Positions 45,201-53,413 of a stretch of DNA of 64,000 nt are shown piece after piece; within the stretch, counting starts at the first letter, position 1; every line of letters begins with the position of its first letter. Location of the stretch: assembly GCA_050290865.1 (NCBI GenBank), contig JBNKIW010000013.1, forward strand, positions 1-64,000, given 5' to 3'. Position numbers and translations under genes: made by a program. The DNA comes from JARRLC01 sp050290865 (GTDB taxonomy: Bacteria > Pseudomonadota > Alphaproteobacteria > Rhizobiales > Rhodomicrobiaceae). Below the pieces are notes generated by a model. The model worked only from the letters and a program-made list of their open reading frames with translations, was not told the origin of the DNA and did not search any database.

Positions 45201-45561
45201 GGACCAGCAGCAACAAATGCTGGACGCCGGGATGGATGGCTTCGTGCGCAAGCCCTACCGTCTTCAGGAAATCTACGACTACCTGGCAAGTCAGCTCGGC
45301 CTGAAATACGTGTACGAAGCCGCATCCGCCGAAGCCGCGGCCGCCCCGGCCGGACTGGAACCGCCGAAGATGGCGGCATTGCCCGGCCCCTTGCGCGAGG
45401 AACTCAAGGAAGCCCTGGAGAGCCTGGACAGCGACCGGATTAGCGAGGCGATCCGGCGGGTGGGCGACGTTGATGCGGGGCTGGCCCGCACGTTGTCTCA
45501 ACTGGCCGGGAACTTCGATTACCCGGTGATCTTGAAGGCCCTGGCGGCGGAAGCTTCTTGA
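42259..45561 (+). CDS. hybrid sensor histidine kinase (CHASE-PAS-GAF-HisKA-ATPase-REC)
   Basis: The 1100-residue protein has a first membrane helix near 12-30, an extracytoplasmic CHASE-like sensor to about 245, and a second helix near 255-275. A PAS domain (D-F-S-A-S-T-A-D-W-F-W-E-M-D), a short coiled coil and a GAF domain (L-V-K-T-C-Q-I-I-C-E-V-A-G-Y-R-F-A-W-V-G) follow. A second coiled coil leads to HisKA with H653 in N-M-S-H-E-L-R-T-P-L-N, an ATPase domain (N-L-T-G-N-A-V-K-F, D-T-G-P-G-I, G-T-G-L-G-L-A-I) and a receiver with D946 in W-M-D-R-R-M-P-V-M-D-G. The last 80 residues may be an Hpt-like helical tail but lack a clear phospho-His. No cognate regulator is adjacent. Signal unknown. 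Confidence 0.92.
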   Translation: MKRQLEKRLAIFSTMGAVLLAGLSLSFGYEKYLLAERRGQVLQVAEKTARLIHQELSRNLASTYALAALVKQGRGNVSDFKAIAQEMIALNPSISSLQLAPHGVVQQIVPLAGNEKAIGHNLLADDKRNKEARLALETRRLTLAGPFELIQGGKAFIGRLPVFLGPRQEDFWGFTVVLTRLAPFLKSVQLQTLVNDGYSYELWRKHPDTGRRAVFAGSSTELIADPVDVPIEVPNGTWHLNLAPQYEWGNTGRKYVELLLSLAASAIAGGIVRALQRARGLLDAERGRFRDFSASTADWFWEMDTALRFRYVSDNFESACGMGPSHVLGKTWPELLAMDELNAGPLVDAHNERLSLHEPFRGFEYRIRDAAGTIRWISASGIPFEDADGKFAGYRGIGQVITARKFLEEELETHRKDLERRVVDRTAALHHMNRELKAISECMQAHKHAKDEEELLVKTCQIICEVAGYRFAWVGYPEDDPGKTIRCVASAGIEDGYLAGARLTWADTERGRGPSGTAIRTGKSIGIADFETTPQASPWREAALCRGYRSSVALPLKDASGATFGILNIYSTQPDAFIPAETRLLEELAGDLAFGIMALRARIERDRAEEEMVKLNKELEQRVADRTAELSLAKDHAEAANKAKSTFLANMSHELRTPLNAILGFSALLRRDSQATGEQREKLDIINRSGEHLLTLINDVLEIAKIEAGRLQLEIAPFDLDAMVRDVADMMRVRAREKGLWLRLDQSFTLPRYIKGDEARLRQILVNLTGNAVKFTNEGGVTIRLDVKQNAWTHLVMEVEDTGPGISEEDQNRVFKPFVQLGEAGVQKGTGLGLAISRQFAELMGGTISVTSTVGKGAVFRADLPVKIADVAGIDAARSPASVREVAGLAPGTPRYRILVVEDQVENQLLLSQLMTKIGLDVKVAANGAECVKLFQEWRPHLIWMDRRMPVMDGMEATQRIRALPEGQDVKIVAVTASVFKDQQQQMLDAGMDGFVRKPYRLQEIYDYLASQLGLKYVYEAASAEAAAAPAGLEPPKMAALPGPLREELKEALESLDSDRISEAIRRVGDVDAGLARTLSQLAGNFDYPVILKALAAEAS

Positions 45562-45683
45562 AGCCGAAGCGCGGCGGCGGCAAACGGACGGTCATTGTGC
45601 GCGAAGTGGTCAATGGCGTGATGCACATTCTCTCGACGGGCTGCCAAGGGCGAGCCCTGCCGAAGGATCTGCTCTTGAAATAA
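45561..45683 (+). pseudogene. IS5-family transposase N-terminal remnant
   Basis: In the frame starting at 45561, about 40 codons read like the N-terminal region of IS5/IS427-type transposases: K-P-K-R-G-G-G-K-R-T-V, then V-R-E-V-V-N-G-V-M-H-I-L-S-T-G-C-Q-G-R-A-L-P-K-D-L, ending at TAA. The DDE catalytic part is missing and no inverted repeats are visible. The frame abuts the kinase stop codon. It marks an old insertion or rearrangement point. Confidence 0.65.
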
Positions 45684-45883
45684 TCTGCACGAGATGCCAC
45701 AGCGCGACGCTGGCCTTCGTCGTGCGCCCCTTCACGTCCACCTTCACTCGGCTGACGGTATAGGGCTTGCCCATCACATCGCGGCCCTTCACGGCGCGGG
45801 CGGCGGGCACGCGGCGACGGAAATCATTGACCATGTTCGCCGGAGCCGCTTCGTTGTCGCCCGGCCGCGTGGCCGGATCGGCC
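45684..45883. other. region between the transposase remnant and rpsO
   Basis: About 200 bases with a reverse-strand frame of up to 91 codons that has no family features. Polynucleotide phosphorylase (pnp), which normally follows rpsO, is absent. Confidence 0.4.
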
Positions 45884-45907
45884 AAAAGGCTCGCCGGACT
45901 ACCGGCG
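45884..45907 (-). terminator. rpsO terminator overlapping the stop codon
   Basis: On the reverse strand CGCCGG (45907-45902), loop TAGT, CCGGCG (45897-45892), then AGCC and TTTT (45887-45884). The TAG stop of rpsO lies in the loop. Confidence 0.65.
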
Positions 45908-46168
45908 AAGCCCCAGCCGCTCGATCAGGCTGCGATAGCGTGCATGGTCCTTGCTCTTGACGTAGTCGAGCAGGCGGCGGCGCTGGCTCACCATCTTCAG
46001 GAGGCCACGGCGTGAGTGGTTGTCTCCCTTGTGGGTTTTGAAATGCTCGGTGAGATTGACGATCCGCTCCGTCAGCACCGCGACCTGGACCTCAGGCGAG
46101 CCGGTGTCATCGGGTTTGGCGCCGTATTCCTTGATGAGCGCGGCCTTGCGCTCAGTCGTAATCGACAT
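45899..46168 (-). CDS. rpsO: 30S ribosomal protein S15
   Basis: The 89-residue protein is standard bacterial S15: M-S-I-T-T-E-R-K-A-A-L-I, D-T-G-S-P-E-V-Q-V-A-V-L-T-E-R-I, H-F-K-T-H-K-G-D-N-H-S-R-R-G-L-L, and Y-R-S-L-I-E-R-L-G-L-R. It binds 16S rRNA in the platform of the small subunit. It is downstream of truB in the usual order, but pnp is not downstream. Confidence 0.98.
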   Translation of the reverse strand: MSITTERKAALIKEYGAKPDDTGSPEVQVAVLTERIVNLTEHFKTHKGDNHSRRGLLKMVSQRRRLLDYVKSKDHARYRSLIERLGLRR

Positions 46169-46199
46169 CGGGTTCTCCTTGCCGTCCCATTCCGAGCCG

Positions 46200-47123
46200 T
46201 CAGAGCGGGAGATTGAAGACCCTCAAGGGCCGGAACTCGCCGCCTTCGACCTCGCCGAGCGCGACCAGCGTTCCGCGCGAGGTGGCATAGATGAGACCTT
46301 GGTGGATGGGGGCGTCGCGGCCTCGGATGATGACCGGCTTACCCCGTTTCAACAATGCCGCGTCCGCTCCGCCGACGGCCAGCGCCGGGATGCCGTCCAG
46401 CGCGGTCTCAACGGGCAGAAGCACCTTCATCAGTGCCTCGCGACCGTCGGGACTATTGCTCAATTCGCCAAGCCTTTCCAGCGAAATCGCTGCATCGGCG
46501 TGGAAAGGACCGACGCGCATCCGGCGAAGCTCGGCCACATGGCCGTAGCAGCCGAGCAGCCGCCCGAGATCGCGGGCCAGGGCGCGCACATAGGTGCCCT
46601 TGCCGCATTCGGCTTCGAATAAACAGGTGTCGCGGCTGGGGATATCCGCGATCTCAAGCCGCATGATGTCCACCGGGCGCGCCACGAGTTCGAAGTCTTC
46701 GCCGTCCCGCGCAAGGTCGTAGGCGCGCTCTCCATCGATTTTGATGGCGGAAAAGCGTGGCGGCGTCTGCATGATCTGCCCGCGAAATTTCGGCAATTCG
46801 GCCTCGATGGCCTCGCGGGTCGGTCTCGCATCGCTCGTTTTGGCAATGTCACCCTCGGCGTCGTCGGTCGTCGTCTCCACGCCCCAGCGCACGAGAAAGC
46901 GGTACTCCTTGGCGCTGTCGACGACATAGGGGATGGTCTTCGTCGCCTCGCCGAACGCGATCGGCAGCACGCCCGTCGCCAGCGGGTCGAGCGTACCGGC
47001 ATGGCCCGCCTTCTGCGGATTGAACAGGTGCTTGACCTTGTTCAGCGCGTGCGTGGAAGTGATGGCCTGGGGTTTGTCGAAAACGAGCCAGCCATTGACC
47101 GGGATGCCTTTGCGACGGGCCAT
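46200..47123 (-). CDS. truB: tRNA pseudouridine(55) synthase
   Basis: The 307-residue protein has the TruB signature with catalytic Asp in G-H-A-G-T-L-D-P-L-A-T-G-V-L-P, plus K-T-I-P-Y-V and G-T-Y-V-R-A-L-A-R-D-L-G-R-L-L-G. It makes pseudouridine 55 in the T-loop of tRNAs. Length is normal, and a C-terminal PUA-like part is present. It lies between rbfA and rpsO on the same strand. Confidence 0.97.
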   Translation of the reverse strand: MARRKGIPVNGWLVFDKPQAITSTHALNKVKHLFNPQKAGHAGTLDPLATGVLPIAFGEATKTIPYVVDSAKEYRFLVRWGVETTTDDAEGDIAKTSDARPTREAIEAELPKFRGQIMQTPPRFSAIKIDGERAYDLARDGEDFELVARPVDIMRLEIADIPSRDTCLFEAECGKGTYVRALARDLGRLLGCYGHVAELRRMRVGPFHADAAISLERLGELSNSPDGREALMKVLLPVETALDGIPALAVGGADAALLKRGKPVIIRGRDAPIHQGLIYATSRGTLVALGEVEGGEFRPLRVFNLPL

Positions 47124-47149
47124 ATCGGATGCTCCGCAAATACTGGGTG

Positions 47150-47533
47150 TCAGTCAAGGTCGCGCGCAACGTCCGGCGAGCGCAGCAGCGCGTCGATGCG
47201 TTCGGCCTCATCGAAACTCTCGTCGATCCGGAACACCAGATCGGGCAGGTACTTCATTTCGACGCGCTTGGCCAGTTCGCCGCGCAGAAAGCGGTGATGG
47301 CGTTTCAAAGCCGCGACAAGCGCCGCAGCGTCGCCCGCGCCCAACGGCCGCACATAGACCGTCGCATGACGCAGATCGGGCGACAACCTCACTTCGGTCA
47401 CCGTGACGGGCCGGCCGAGGTCAGGGTCGGCGATCTCCCCGCGCAGGAGGATATCGGCGAGCGCATGGCGGATCAATTCGCCCACCCGGAGTTGGCGCTG
47501 CGTGGCCGCCTTTTCGCCATGCCTTTTCCTCAT
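47150..47533 (-). CDS. rbfA: ribosome-binding factor A
   Basis: From the ATG at 47533, preceded by AAGGGG, the protein is 127 residues. It has the RbfA KH-like fold: Q-R-Q-L-R-V-G-E-L-I-R-H-A-L-A-D-I-L, then V-T-V-T-E-V-R-L-S-P-D-L-R-H-A-T-V-Y-V, then L-A-K-R-V-E-M-K-Y-L-P-D-L-V-F-R-I-D-E-S. It matures the 30S subunit. A longer frame to 47641 has no support. infB, the usual upstream neighbour, is missing. Confidence 0.95.
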   Translation of the reverse strand: MRKRHGEKAATQRQLRVGELIRHALADILLRGEIADPDLGRPVTVTEVRLSPDLRHATVYVRPLGAGDAAALVAALKRHHRFLRGELAKRVEMKYLPDLVFRIDESFDEAERIDALLRSPDVARDLD

Positions 47534-47882
47534 CCTCGTCCCCTTGCTGGGATGAAATCCGCGATCAGCGCGCGCAACCAGTGCTTGAGTGGAAAGCCGC
47601 AAGCCCGCCATGACCGTCTCGCGCCCCGTGACGATGCGCATGATGGTGCGCGTGCGTCGAGCCGAAGTCCCCGCGGTTTAGCGCTCCGGGCGGGAAAGCG
47701 CAACCGCGGTGAACCGGATACACGCCGCCCTGGAAGGCCGTTTGAACCCGCATCGTCGGCGGCGCCAGGGGGCATTCGCGGTTTGCTCGGAGTAAAACCT
47801 GTGCTCAGCCGCGCATTGGCCGTCTGACGAAGTTGGGCTATGATCGCCGCCGCTTCATTGCAGGGGGGCACCAGGGGAGCTG
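47534..47882. other. divergent intergenic region between rbfA and the GlcD-type gene
   Basis: About 350 bases that must hold both promoters. No remnant of infB or other recognised element is visible. Confidence 0.4.
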
Positions 47883-49307
47883 ATGTCCGGAACGAGCACC
47901 GAGTACGAACAATCCGGCGCCAGCCGAGACGCGGCCGCGCGTGCCGAAACACTTGCCGGGCTCAAGGAGCGATTCGGCTCCCGCTACCATGACGGGCTGG
48001 CCTTCCGCGAGCAGCACGCGCACACGACGACCTGGATTCCCAACCAGCCGCCGGATGCCGTGATCTTCCCCGACAACACGTCGGAAGTGGTGGACATCGT
48101 CAATCTCTGCCGCGGCAGCCGCACGCCCATCATTCCCTTCGGCGTAGGGACGTCGCTGGAAGGGCACCTGAACGCGCCCCTCGGCGGCGTCACGCTCGAT
48201 TTCGCGCGCATGAACCGCGTTCTCCGCGTCAATGCCGAGGATCTCGACTGCGAGGTCGAGCCGGGCCTGACCCGCAAACACCTTGACGCCCATCTCCGCG
48301 ACACCGGCCTGTTCTTCCCCGTGGACCCCGGCGCCGACGCCACGCTCGGCGGCATGGCCGCGACGCGCGCCTCGGGCACCAATGCCGTGCGCTACGGCAC
48401 GATGCGGGAAGTCGTGCTGAACCTCACGGCGGTGATGGCCGACGGCAGCGTCGTGCGCACCGCGAGCCGCGCCCGCAAATCCGCCGCCGGATACGATCTG
48501 ACCCGTCTCCTCGTCGGTTCGGAAGGTACGCTCGGCATCATCACGTCGCTGACGCTGCGGCTGTTCGGCATCCCCGAATCGATCCTCGCCGCCGTCTGCC
48601 CGTTCAAGACGCTCGACGGCGCCTGCCGCACCGTGACCACGGCCATTCAGTTCGGTCTCGGTCTCGCGCGCATCGAACTGGCCGATGCACTTCAGATCGA
48701 GGCCATCAATGCCTATTCCAAGCTCAGCCTCGCGGAAACGCCGACCCTGTTCCTCGAATTTCACGGGACCAGGGCGGGGACGCTGGAGCAGGTGGAGGCC
48801 TTCAAGCGTCTGGCCGAAGCCGAGGATGGCGGCCCGCTGGAATGGGCGGAGCGTACCGAGGATCGCAACAGGCTGTGGCAGGCGCGCCATGATGCCTACT
48901 GGGCCGCTCTGCAACTCAGGCCCGGGGCCTCGGTGTTCGCCACCGATGTCTGCGTGCCGGTTTCGCGCCTTGCGGAGTGCGTCGCCCGGACCCACGACGA
49001 CCTGGAGAGCATGAACCTGACGGCGCCCGTTGTCGGCCACGTCGGGGACGGAAATTTCCACGTCATGCCGCTCGTCGATATGACCGATCCGGAGGAAGTC
49101 CGCGCCGTCGAGCGCTTCAACGACCGGCTCGTGGACCGCGCCCTGAAAATGGGGGGAACCTCGACCGGCGAGCATGGCGTCGGCACCGGCAAAATGAAGT
49201 TTCTGGAGAAAGAACACGGCGCTGGCCTTATGGTCATGAGTGCCATAAAGAGGGCGCTGGACCCGCATAATATTCTCAACCCTGGCAAGATCGTTGCGTT
49301 GCCGTAA
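47883..49307 (+). CDS. FAD-binding D-lactate dehydrogenase / GlcD-type oxidase
   Basis: The 474-residue protein has the PP-loop FAD domain (I-I-P-F-G-V-G-T-S-L-E-G-H, F-F-P-V-D-P-G-A-D-A-T-L-G-G-M, then D-L-T-R-L-L-V-G-S-E-G-T-L-G-I-I-T). The C-terminal FAD-linked oxidase domain has H-V-G-D-G-N-F-H and the terminal G-E-H-G-V-G. The S-L-E-G-H-L form is that of cytochrome-linked D-lactate dehydrogenases; a D-2-hydroxyacid or glycolate substrate is possible. It donates electrons to cytochrome c or quinone. AGGGGAGC precedes the start. Confidence 0.88.
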   Translation: MSGTSTEYEQSGASRDAAARAETLAGLKERFGSRYHDGLAFREQHAHTTTWIPNQPPDAVIFPDNTSEVVDIVNLCRGSRTPIIPFGVGTSLEGHLNAPLGGVTLDFARMNRVLRVNAEDLDCEVEPGLTRKHLDAHLRDTGLFFPVDPGADATLGGMAATRASGTNAVRYGTMREVVLNLTAVMADGSVVRTASRARKSAAGYDLTRLLVGSEGTLGIITSLTLRLFGIPESILAAVCPFKTLDGACRTVTTAIQFGLGLARIELADALQIEAINAYSKLSLAETPTLFLEFHGTRAGTLEQVEAFKRLAEAEDGGPLEWAERTEDRNRLWQARHDAYWAALQLRPGASVFATDVCVPVSRLAECVARTHDDLESMNLTAPVVGHVGDGNFHVMPLVDMTDPEEVRAVERFNDRLVDRALKMGGTSTGEHGVGTGKMKFLEKEHGAGLMVMSAIKRALDPHNILNPGKIVALP

Positions 49308-49373
49308 GGTTCCTGTATTGTCCGGAGCCGCTGCTGCAAATACACCGCTGCCGGGAAAGGCTGGAGGCTTCCG

Positions 49374-52300
49374 ATGGGGTCGGTAATCGCCTGGCTGACA
49401 ACGCTGCTGGTGGCCGCGCTCGCCGCGCTCCTGGCCGTGCCCTATTTCGTCAACTGGAACGACTACCGGGACATCTTCGAGGCGGAGGCTGCCAAGGTCT
49501 TCGGCCGCGCGGTTCACATCGAGGGTGATATTCACCTGACATTCCTGCCCACGCCGATGCTCAACCTGCGGGGTGTGCGCATCGCGGACGAGTTCGGCAG
49601 TTTCACGCGTCCCTTCGCCGAGGTGGAGACCTTCAACGCCGTCCTGTCGCTTCCGGCGATCCTGACCGGCACGGTCGAAACCAAGAAGCTGGAGCTGGAC
49701 CAGCCCGTCATCCGGTTCGCCGTCGACGAACTGGGCGAAGGCAACTGGCAGAGCGTGCGCCCGCACCGGTTCGATCTGCCCGTGCGCCAGCTCATCCTTC
49801 GCGATGCCGATATCCGCGACGGGCTGGTGGAGTTTCGCCGCGGCAAGACAAGGCCGCCGTCGCGCATCGAGAACATTTCCGGGACGCTGAGCGCCGAAAG
49901 CCTGAGCGGGCCCTTCCGCTTCACGGGGCAGGCCGCGATCGGGGGTGATCGCCGCGAGATGAAGCTGTCCGGCGCGCTGGACGGGGTGGGCCTGCGGGTC
50001 AAGGGTTTCATCCGTTCAGGCAGTGGCGCCAGCATTTACCAGGTCGACGGCGAGATAACGGGGTTCTACGGTCCCCTGAAATATTCCGGGCCGGTCGTGG
50101 CGCGGCTCGCGCTCGACAAGGCTGCGCGGGAAGCCGCCGCCGGATCGCTTGGAGAGACGCTGCCGGGCCGCGCCGTCGAGTTGCGCGCGTCTTCCACGGT
50201 GACGCTGGAGGATGTGAAGCTGGAGAACATGGCCTTCACGCTCACGCAGGACGACCGTCCGCAATCGCTGAGTGGCAGCGCGTTCGCCTCCTGGGGTGAC
50301 AGGCCGCGGCTCGATATCTCCGTCGATGCCTCCTGGTTCGATATCGACCAGATGCTGCGCGTCGCGGCCGACAATGGTAAAGGCGATGCGCGGGCGCAGA
50401 CACAGGCATCCACCCCTGCCGCAGCGCTCGCAGCCCTGCCGGAGCTGTTCACCGGCTGGTCCTTCAAACCGCGCCAGGGTTCGATCAAGGCCAAATTCCG
50501 GCAGACGAATCTTGGCGGCGAGATGATCGAGGGGCTCGATTTTGCCGCCGTCCACGACCACGGCGACTGGCGAATCGATAAGCTGACCGCGCGCCTTCCG
50601 GGTGCCACCGACGTTGATATCAAAGGCACGGTGCCCGCCGGGGACACGTTCACGCTCGCAGGCCAGTTCAAGCTCAAGGGCAAGTATCTGTCGCGGCTTC
50701 TGCGCTGGGCCGCGCCTTCGCTCGGCGCGGTCGACACCGGGAACGCGCAGAATTTCTCGCTGACCAGTGATGTGACGCTGGGCTCATCCCAGATAGCGTT
50801 TAAGTCGGCCAAGGGCGAGTTCGGCGATTCCTCTTTTTCGGGCGAGTTGGTCTACGATTATGGTGAGGCGTCACAACTGGCGCTCACGCTTCAAAGCGAG
50901 CGTCTTGACCTGCGCCCCGTATTCGGCGGGCGTGATCTTGCATCCTCGGTGAGGGAGCGCGCCTCGGGCTGGACGGCGCAGACGGACGCGGCGCCGGGGA
51001 CCGCCCCGGATGCGACGAACTCGCCATCTCCCGCACAACCGGCGCCGAGAGCTAGTCTTTTCGATGTTGCGCGCACGGTGTTCAACGCGCGGCGCTCCAA
51101 GGTCAGCGTGCGGGTCGCGCATTTGCATCTGCCCTCGCTCGAAGCGCGCGACGTGCGTTCGGTTCTGCGCTACGAAAACGGCACGCTGGACATCGGCGAA
51201 CTCAATCTGGCCACCACCGACGGTCTCAGCATCAAGGCGGAAGGGCGTCTCACCGGGTTCGAGGGCACGCCGGACGGCGCGCTCACGCTCGCGGTATGGG
51301 CGCCGAAGGCTGCGGCGGTGGGCAATCTGGGGCGGCTCGCGGGGCTCGATATTTACGGCAGCTCCGCGCAGAAGCGCCTGGAGACATTTGCGCCCCTTCA
51401 GCTCAGCGGCCATCTGAGCGCCAGCCGCCGGGACCGGAACCTGCAACTCACACTGGCGGGCAAGGCTGCAGCCAGCGAACTGTCGCTGTCGGCCAAGCTC
51501 GACGGCGATTTTTCCACCCTCAACGATGCCAAGCTGGATGTTGGCGGCGTGATCGCCAATGGCGACGGGCGGCAGCTCATCGCTCAGCTCGCGCCGGAGG
51601 TGCCGCTCGATCCGTCCACCACTGCAAACGGTGCGGGTGCGCTCAACATCTCGGTGTCGGGGGCGATGAAGACCGGTCTTACCACAAAGCTCGAACTCCG
51701 CACGCCGGATGTCCAGGGGCGTTTCCAAGGGCTGGTCGGACCGCTGGACAGCCCGTGGTCGGCGAGCGGTGATTTGTCCTTGCGCGCCTCGCGGGGAGCG
51801 ACGGCGCTCTCCATGCTGCGTCTCACGCCAGGGGGGACGCCGGTGACAGGCGCGCTCGATCTGCGTGCCGCGGTATCGAAGAAGGGCACCGAATACAAAG
51901 CCGATAGCGTGGATGCGCGGATAGGCGGCGAGACCGTTGGCGGCAGCGTGAGCGTGGATGTGTCGGGTAAACGTCCCGTGGCCGCGCTGGAGCTTGGCGC
52001 CGGGGCGGTCATCCTGCCGAAGATAGCGGCCTATCTCGTGGACTGGGACCGCAAGGACATCACCTCGCAACTTGCCGAGGCGGCCAGCGGCAGAAGCCTC
52101 TGGCCCAATCATGCGTTTTCATTCCGCGCCTTCGAAGCCGCCGACGGCACGCTGAAGCTGAAGGCGAAGACGCTTTCGCTCAACGAAGAGATAACGCTCA
52201 GCGACGCCGTGCTGCAGGCTTCCCTGAAGGACGGTGCGCTCACCCTGACCCGGCTCGATGGCGGGCTTTACGGCGGCAGCTTCGAGGCCTCGGGCGCGCT

Positions 52301-53270
52301 GGCCTCGACGCGCGGGCGTGTTGTGCTCGATGCGCGTGCAAAGCTCGAAGGGGCCATACTCAGCAAGATCACGATCGCCAGCGATGGCAAGCCTGTCGCC
52401 AGGGGCAAGGCGGCTCTCGACCTGGAGATGCATGGCGAAGGGCTCAGTCCGCGCGGATTGATCTCGGTCATTTCAGGCGAGGGGCAGGTCCGGCTGCAGA
52501 ACGGCAAGCTCAGCGGCCTCACCCCGGCTGTGCTCCGCGACGCGGCCGATGCCTATCTGGCGCAGGACATTCCGCAGAAGAAACGCCTGATCAAGCGGAT
52601 CAACACCGGTCTACGGCGCGGGATCCTTTCCTATCCGGGTGTCACGGTGCCCCTCACCGTGAAGGACGGGATGCTGCGGATCAGGGATGCCACCGTCGAG
52701 GGCAAGGATTACAAGGCCAAGGGGGGCGTCCTCGTCGATCTGGGCTCGCTGCGCATCGACAGCGAATGGGACATAGCCTACACCGGCAAGACCCGATCGG
52801 GTGCCAGCTTGCCGCCCGTCCAGCTCGTATTTGCCGGACCTCTTCACCGCTTCGCGACGCTGGAGCCGCAGGTTCATGTCGAGCCGCTGGAGCGTTTTCT
52901 CTCCATGCGCCGCATGGAGCAGGATATGGATAAGCTGGAGAAGCTGAACGGCCGGCCGCCTGCCGGAACGCGCGAAGGCGGGGCCTCCCAGCGCGGTGCG
53001 CGGCCCTCCACGGGGTTTGCAACCGCAACCGAGACAGCGCCGGCGAAGTCGGCCGAACCGAAGCCGCGGGAGAAGACCGGCACCCTCGTGCCCTCCGCCA
53101 TTGCGCCGCGGGCCGAGGCCAGTGAGCGCCGGGATGCCGGGACGAGCCGCGGAGGGGTTGCCGGTGGCTGGAACACCGGCACCGAACAGGCGGGCTCCGA
53201 GAAGTCAGCCGGGGACGCAGGTGATTTCGAGGCGCGCATGCGCAGGGCAATCGAGTCCGGCGGCCGGTAG
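49374..53270 (+). CDS. AsmA-family protein
   Basis: The 1298-residue protein starts with a membrane helix (W-L-T-T-L-L-V-A-A-L-A-A-L-L-A-V-P-Y-F-V) followed by the AsmA N-terminal block N-W-N-D-Y-R-D-I-F-E-A-E-A, then repeated beta-strand segments typical of long periplasmic AsmA proteins, which bridge the membranes and are linked to phospholipid transport. The AsmA C-terminal domain is visible near 1010-1170 (G-L-S-P-R-G-L-I-S-V-I-S-G-E-G). The last 120 residues are low-complexity (Pro, Ala, Glu, Lys, Arg). Two further Ala/Pro-rich linkers occur near residues 340 and 545. Confidence 0.9.
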   Translation: MGSVIAWLTTLLVAALAALLAVPYFVNWNDYRDIFEAEAAKVFGRAVHIEGDIHLTFLPTPMLNLRGVRIADEFGSFTRPFAEVETFNAVLSLPAILTGTVETKKLELDQPVIRFAVDELGEGNWQSVRPHRFDLPVRQLILRDADIRDGLVEFRRGKTRPPSRIENISGTLSAESLSGPFRFTGQAAIGGDRREMKLSGALDGVGLRVKGFIRSGSGASIYQVDGEITGFYGPLKYSGPVVARLALDKAAREAAAGSLGETLPGRAVELRASSTVTLEDVKLENMAFTLTQDDRPQSLSGSAFASWGDRPRLDISVDASWFDIDQMLRVAADNGKGDARAQTQASTPAAALAALPELFTGWSFKPRQGSIKAKFRQTNLGGEMIEGLDFAAVHDHGDWRIDKLTARLPGATDVDIKGTVPAGDTFTLAGQFKLKGKYLSRLLRWAAPSLGAVDTGNAQNFSLTSDVTLGSSQIAFKSAKGEFGDSSFSGELVYDYGEASQLALTLQSERLDLRPVFGGRDLASSVRERASGWTAQTDAAPGTAPDATNSPSPAQPAPRASLFDVARTVFNARRSKVSVRVAHLHLPSLEARDVRSVLRYENGTLDIGELNLATTDGLSIKAEGRLTGFEGTPDGALTLAVWAPKAAAVGNLGRLAGLDIYGSSAQKRLETFAPLQLSGHLSASRRDRNLQLTLAGKAAASELSLSAKLDGDFSTLNDAKLDVGGVIANGDGRQLIAQLAPEVPLDPSTTANGAGALNISVSGAMKTGLTTKLELRTPDVQGRFQGLVGPLDSPWSASGDLSLRASRGATALSMLRLTPGGTPVTGALDLRAAVSKKGTEYKADSVDARIGGETVGGSVSVDVSGKRPVAALELGAGAVILPKIAAYLVDWDRKDITSQLAEAASGRSLWPNHAFSFRAFEAADGTLKLKAKTLSLNEEITLSDAVLQASLKDGALTLTRLDGGLYGGSFEASGALASTRGRVVLDARAKLEGAILSKITIASDGKPVARGKAALDLEMHGEGLSPRGLISVISGEGQVRLQNGKLSGLTPAVLRDAADAYLAQDIPQKKRLIKRINTGLRRGILSYPGVTVPLTVKDGMLRIRDATVEGKDYKAKGGVLVDLGSLRIDSEWDIAYTGKTRSGASLPPVQLVFAGPLHRFATLEPQVHVEPLERFLSMRRMEQDMDKLEKLNGRPPAGTREGGASQRGARPSTGFATATETAPAKSAEPKPREKTGTLVPSAIAPRAEASERRDAGTSRGGVAGGWNTGTEQAGSEKSAGDAGDFEARMRRAIESGGR

Positions 53271-53413
53271 CTCTCGAGCGAATGCAGGCGGAGCAACGGG
53301 GTTCCGCTGGAGACGAGCGCCGCTCCGGGGCGCTGCTACCTTAAGCCGCAGAAAGCATTGCATCGACGAGACGGCGGCGCTACGACTGTTGCGGTCAGGT
53401 ACGGAAACTGCTC

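Noticed and set aside
45610..45885. 91-codon reverse frame between the transposase remnant and rpsO
   Set aside because: No ribosome binding site or family pattern, and it overlaps the transposase remnant on the other strand.
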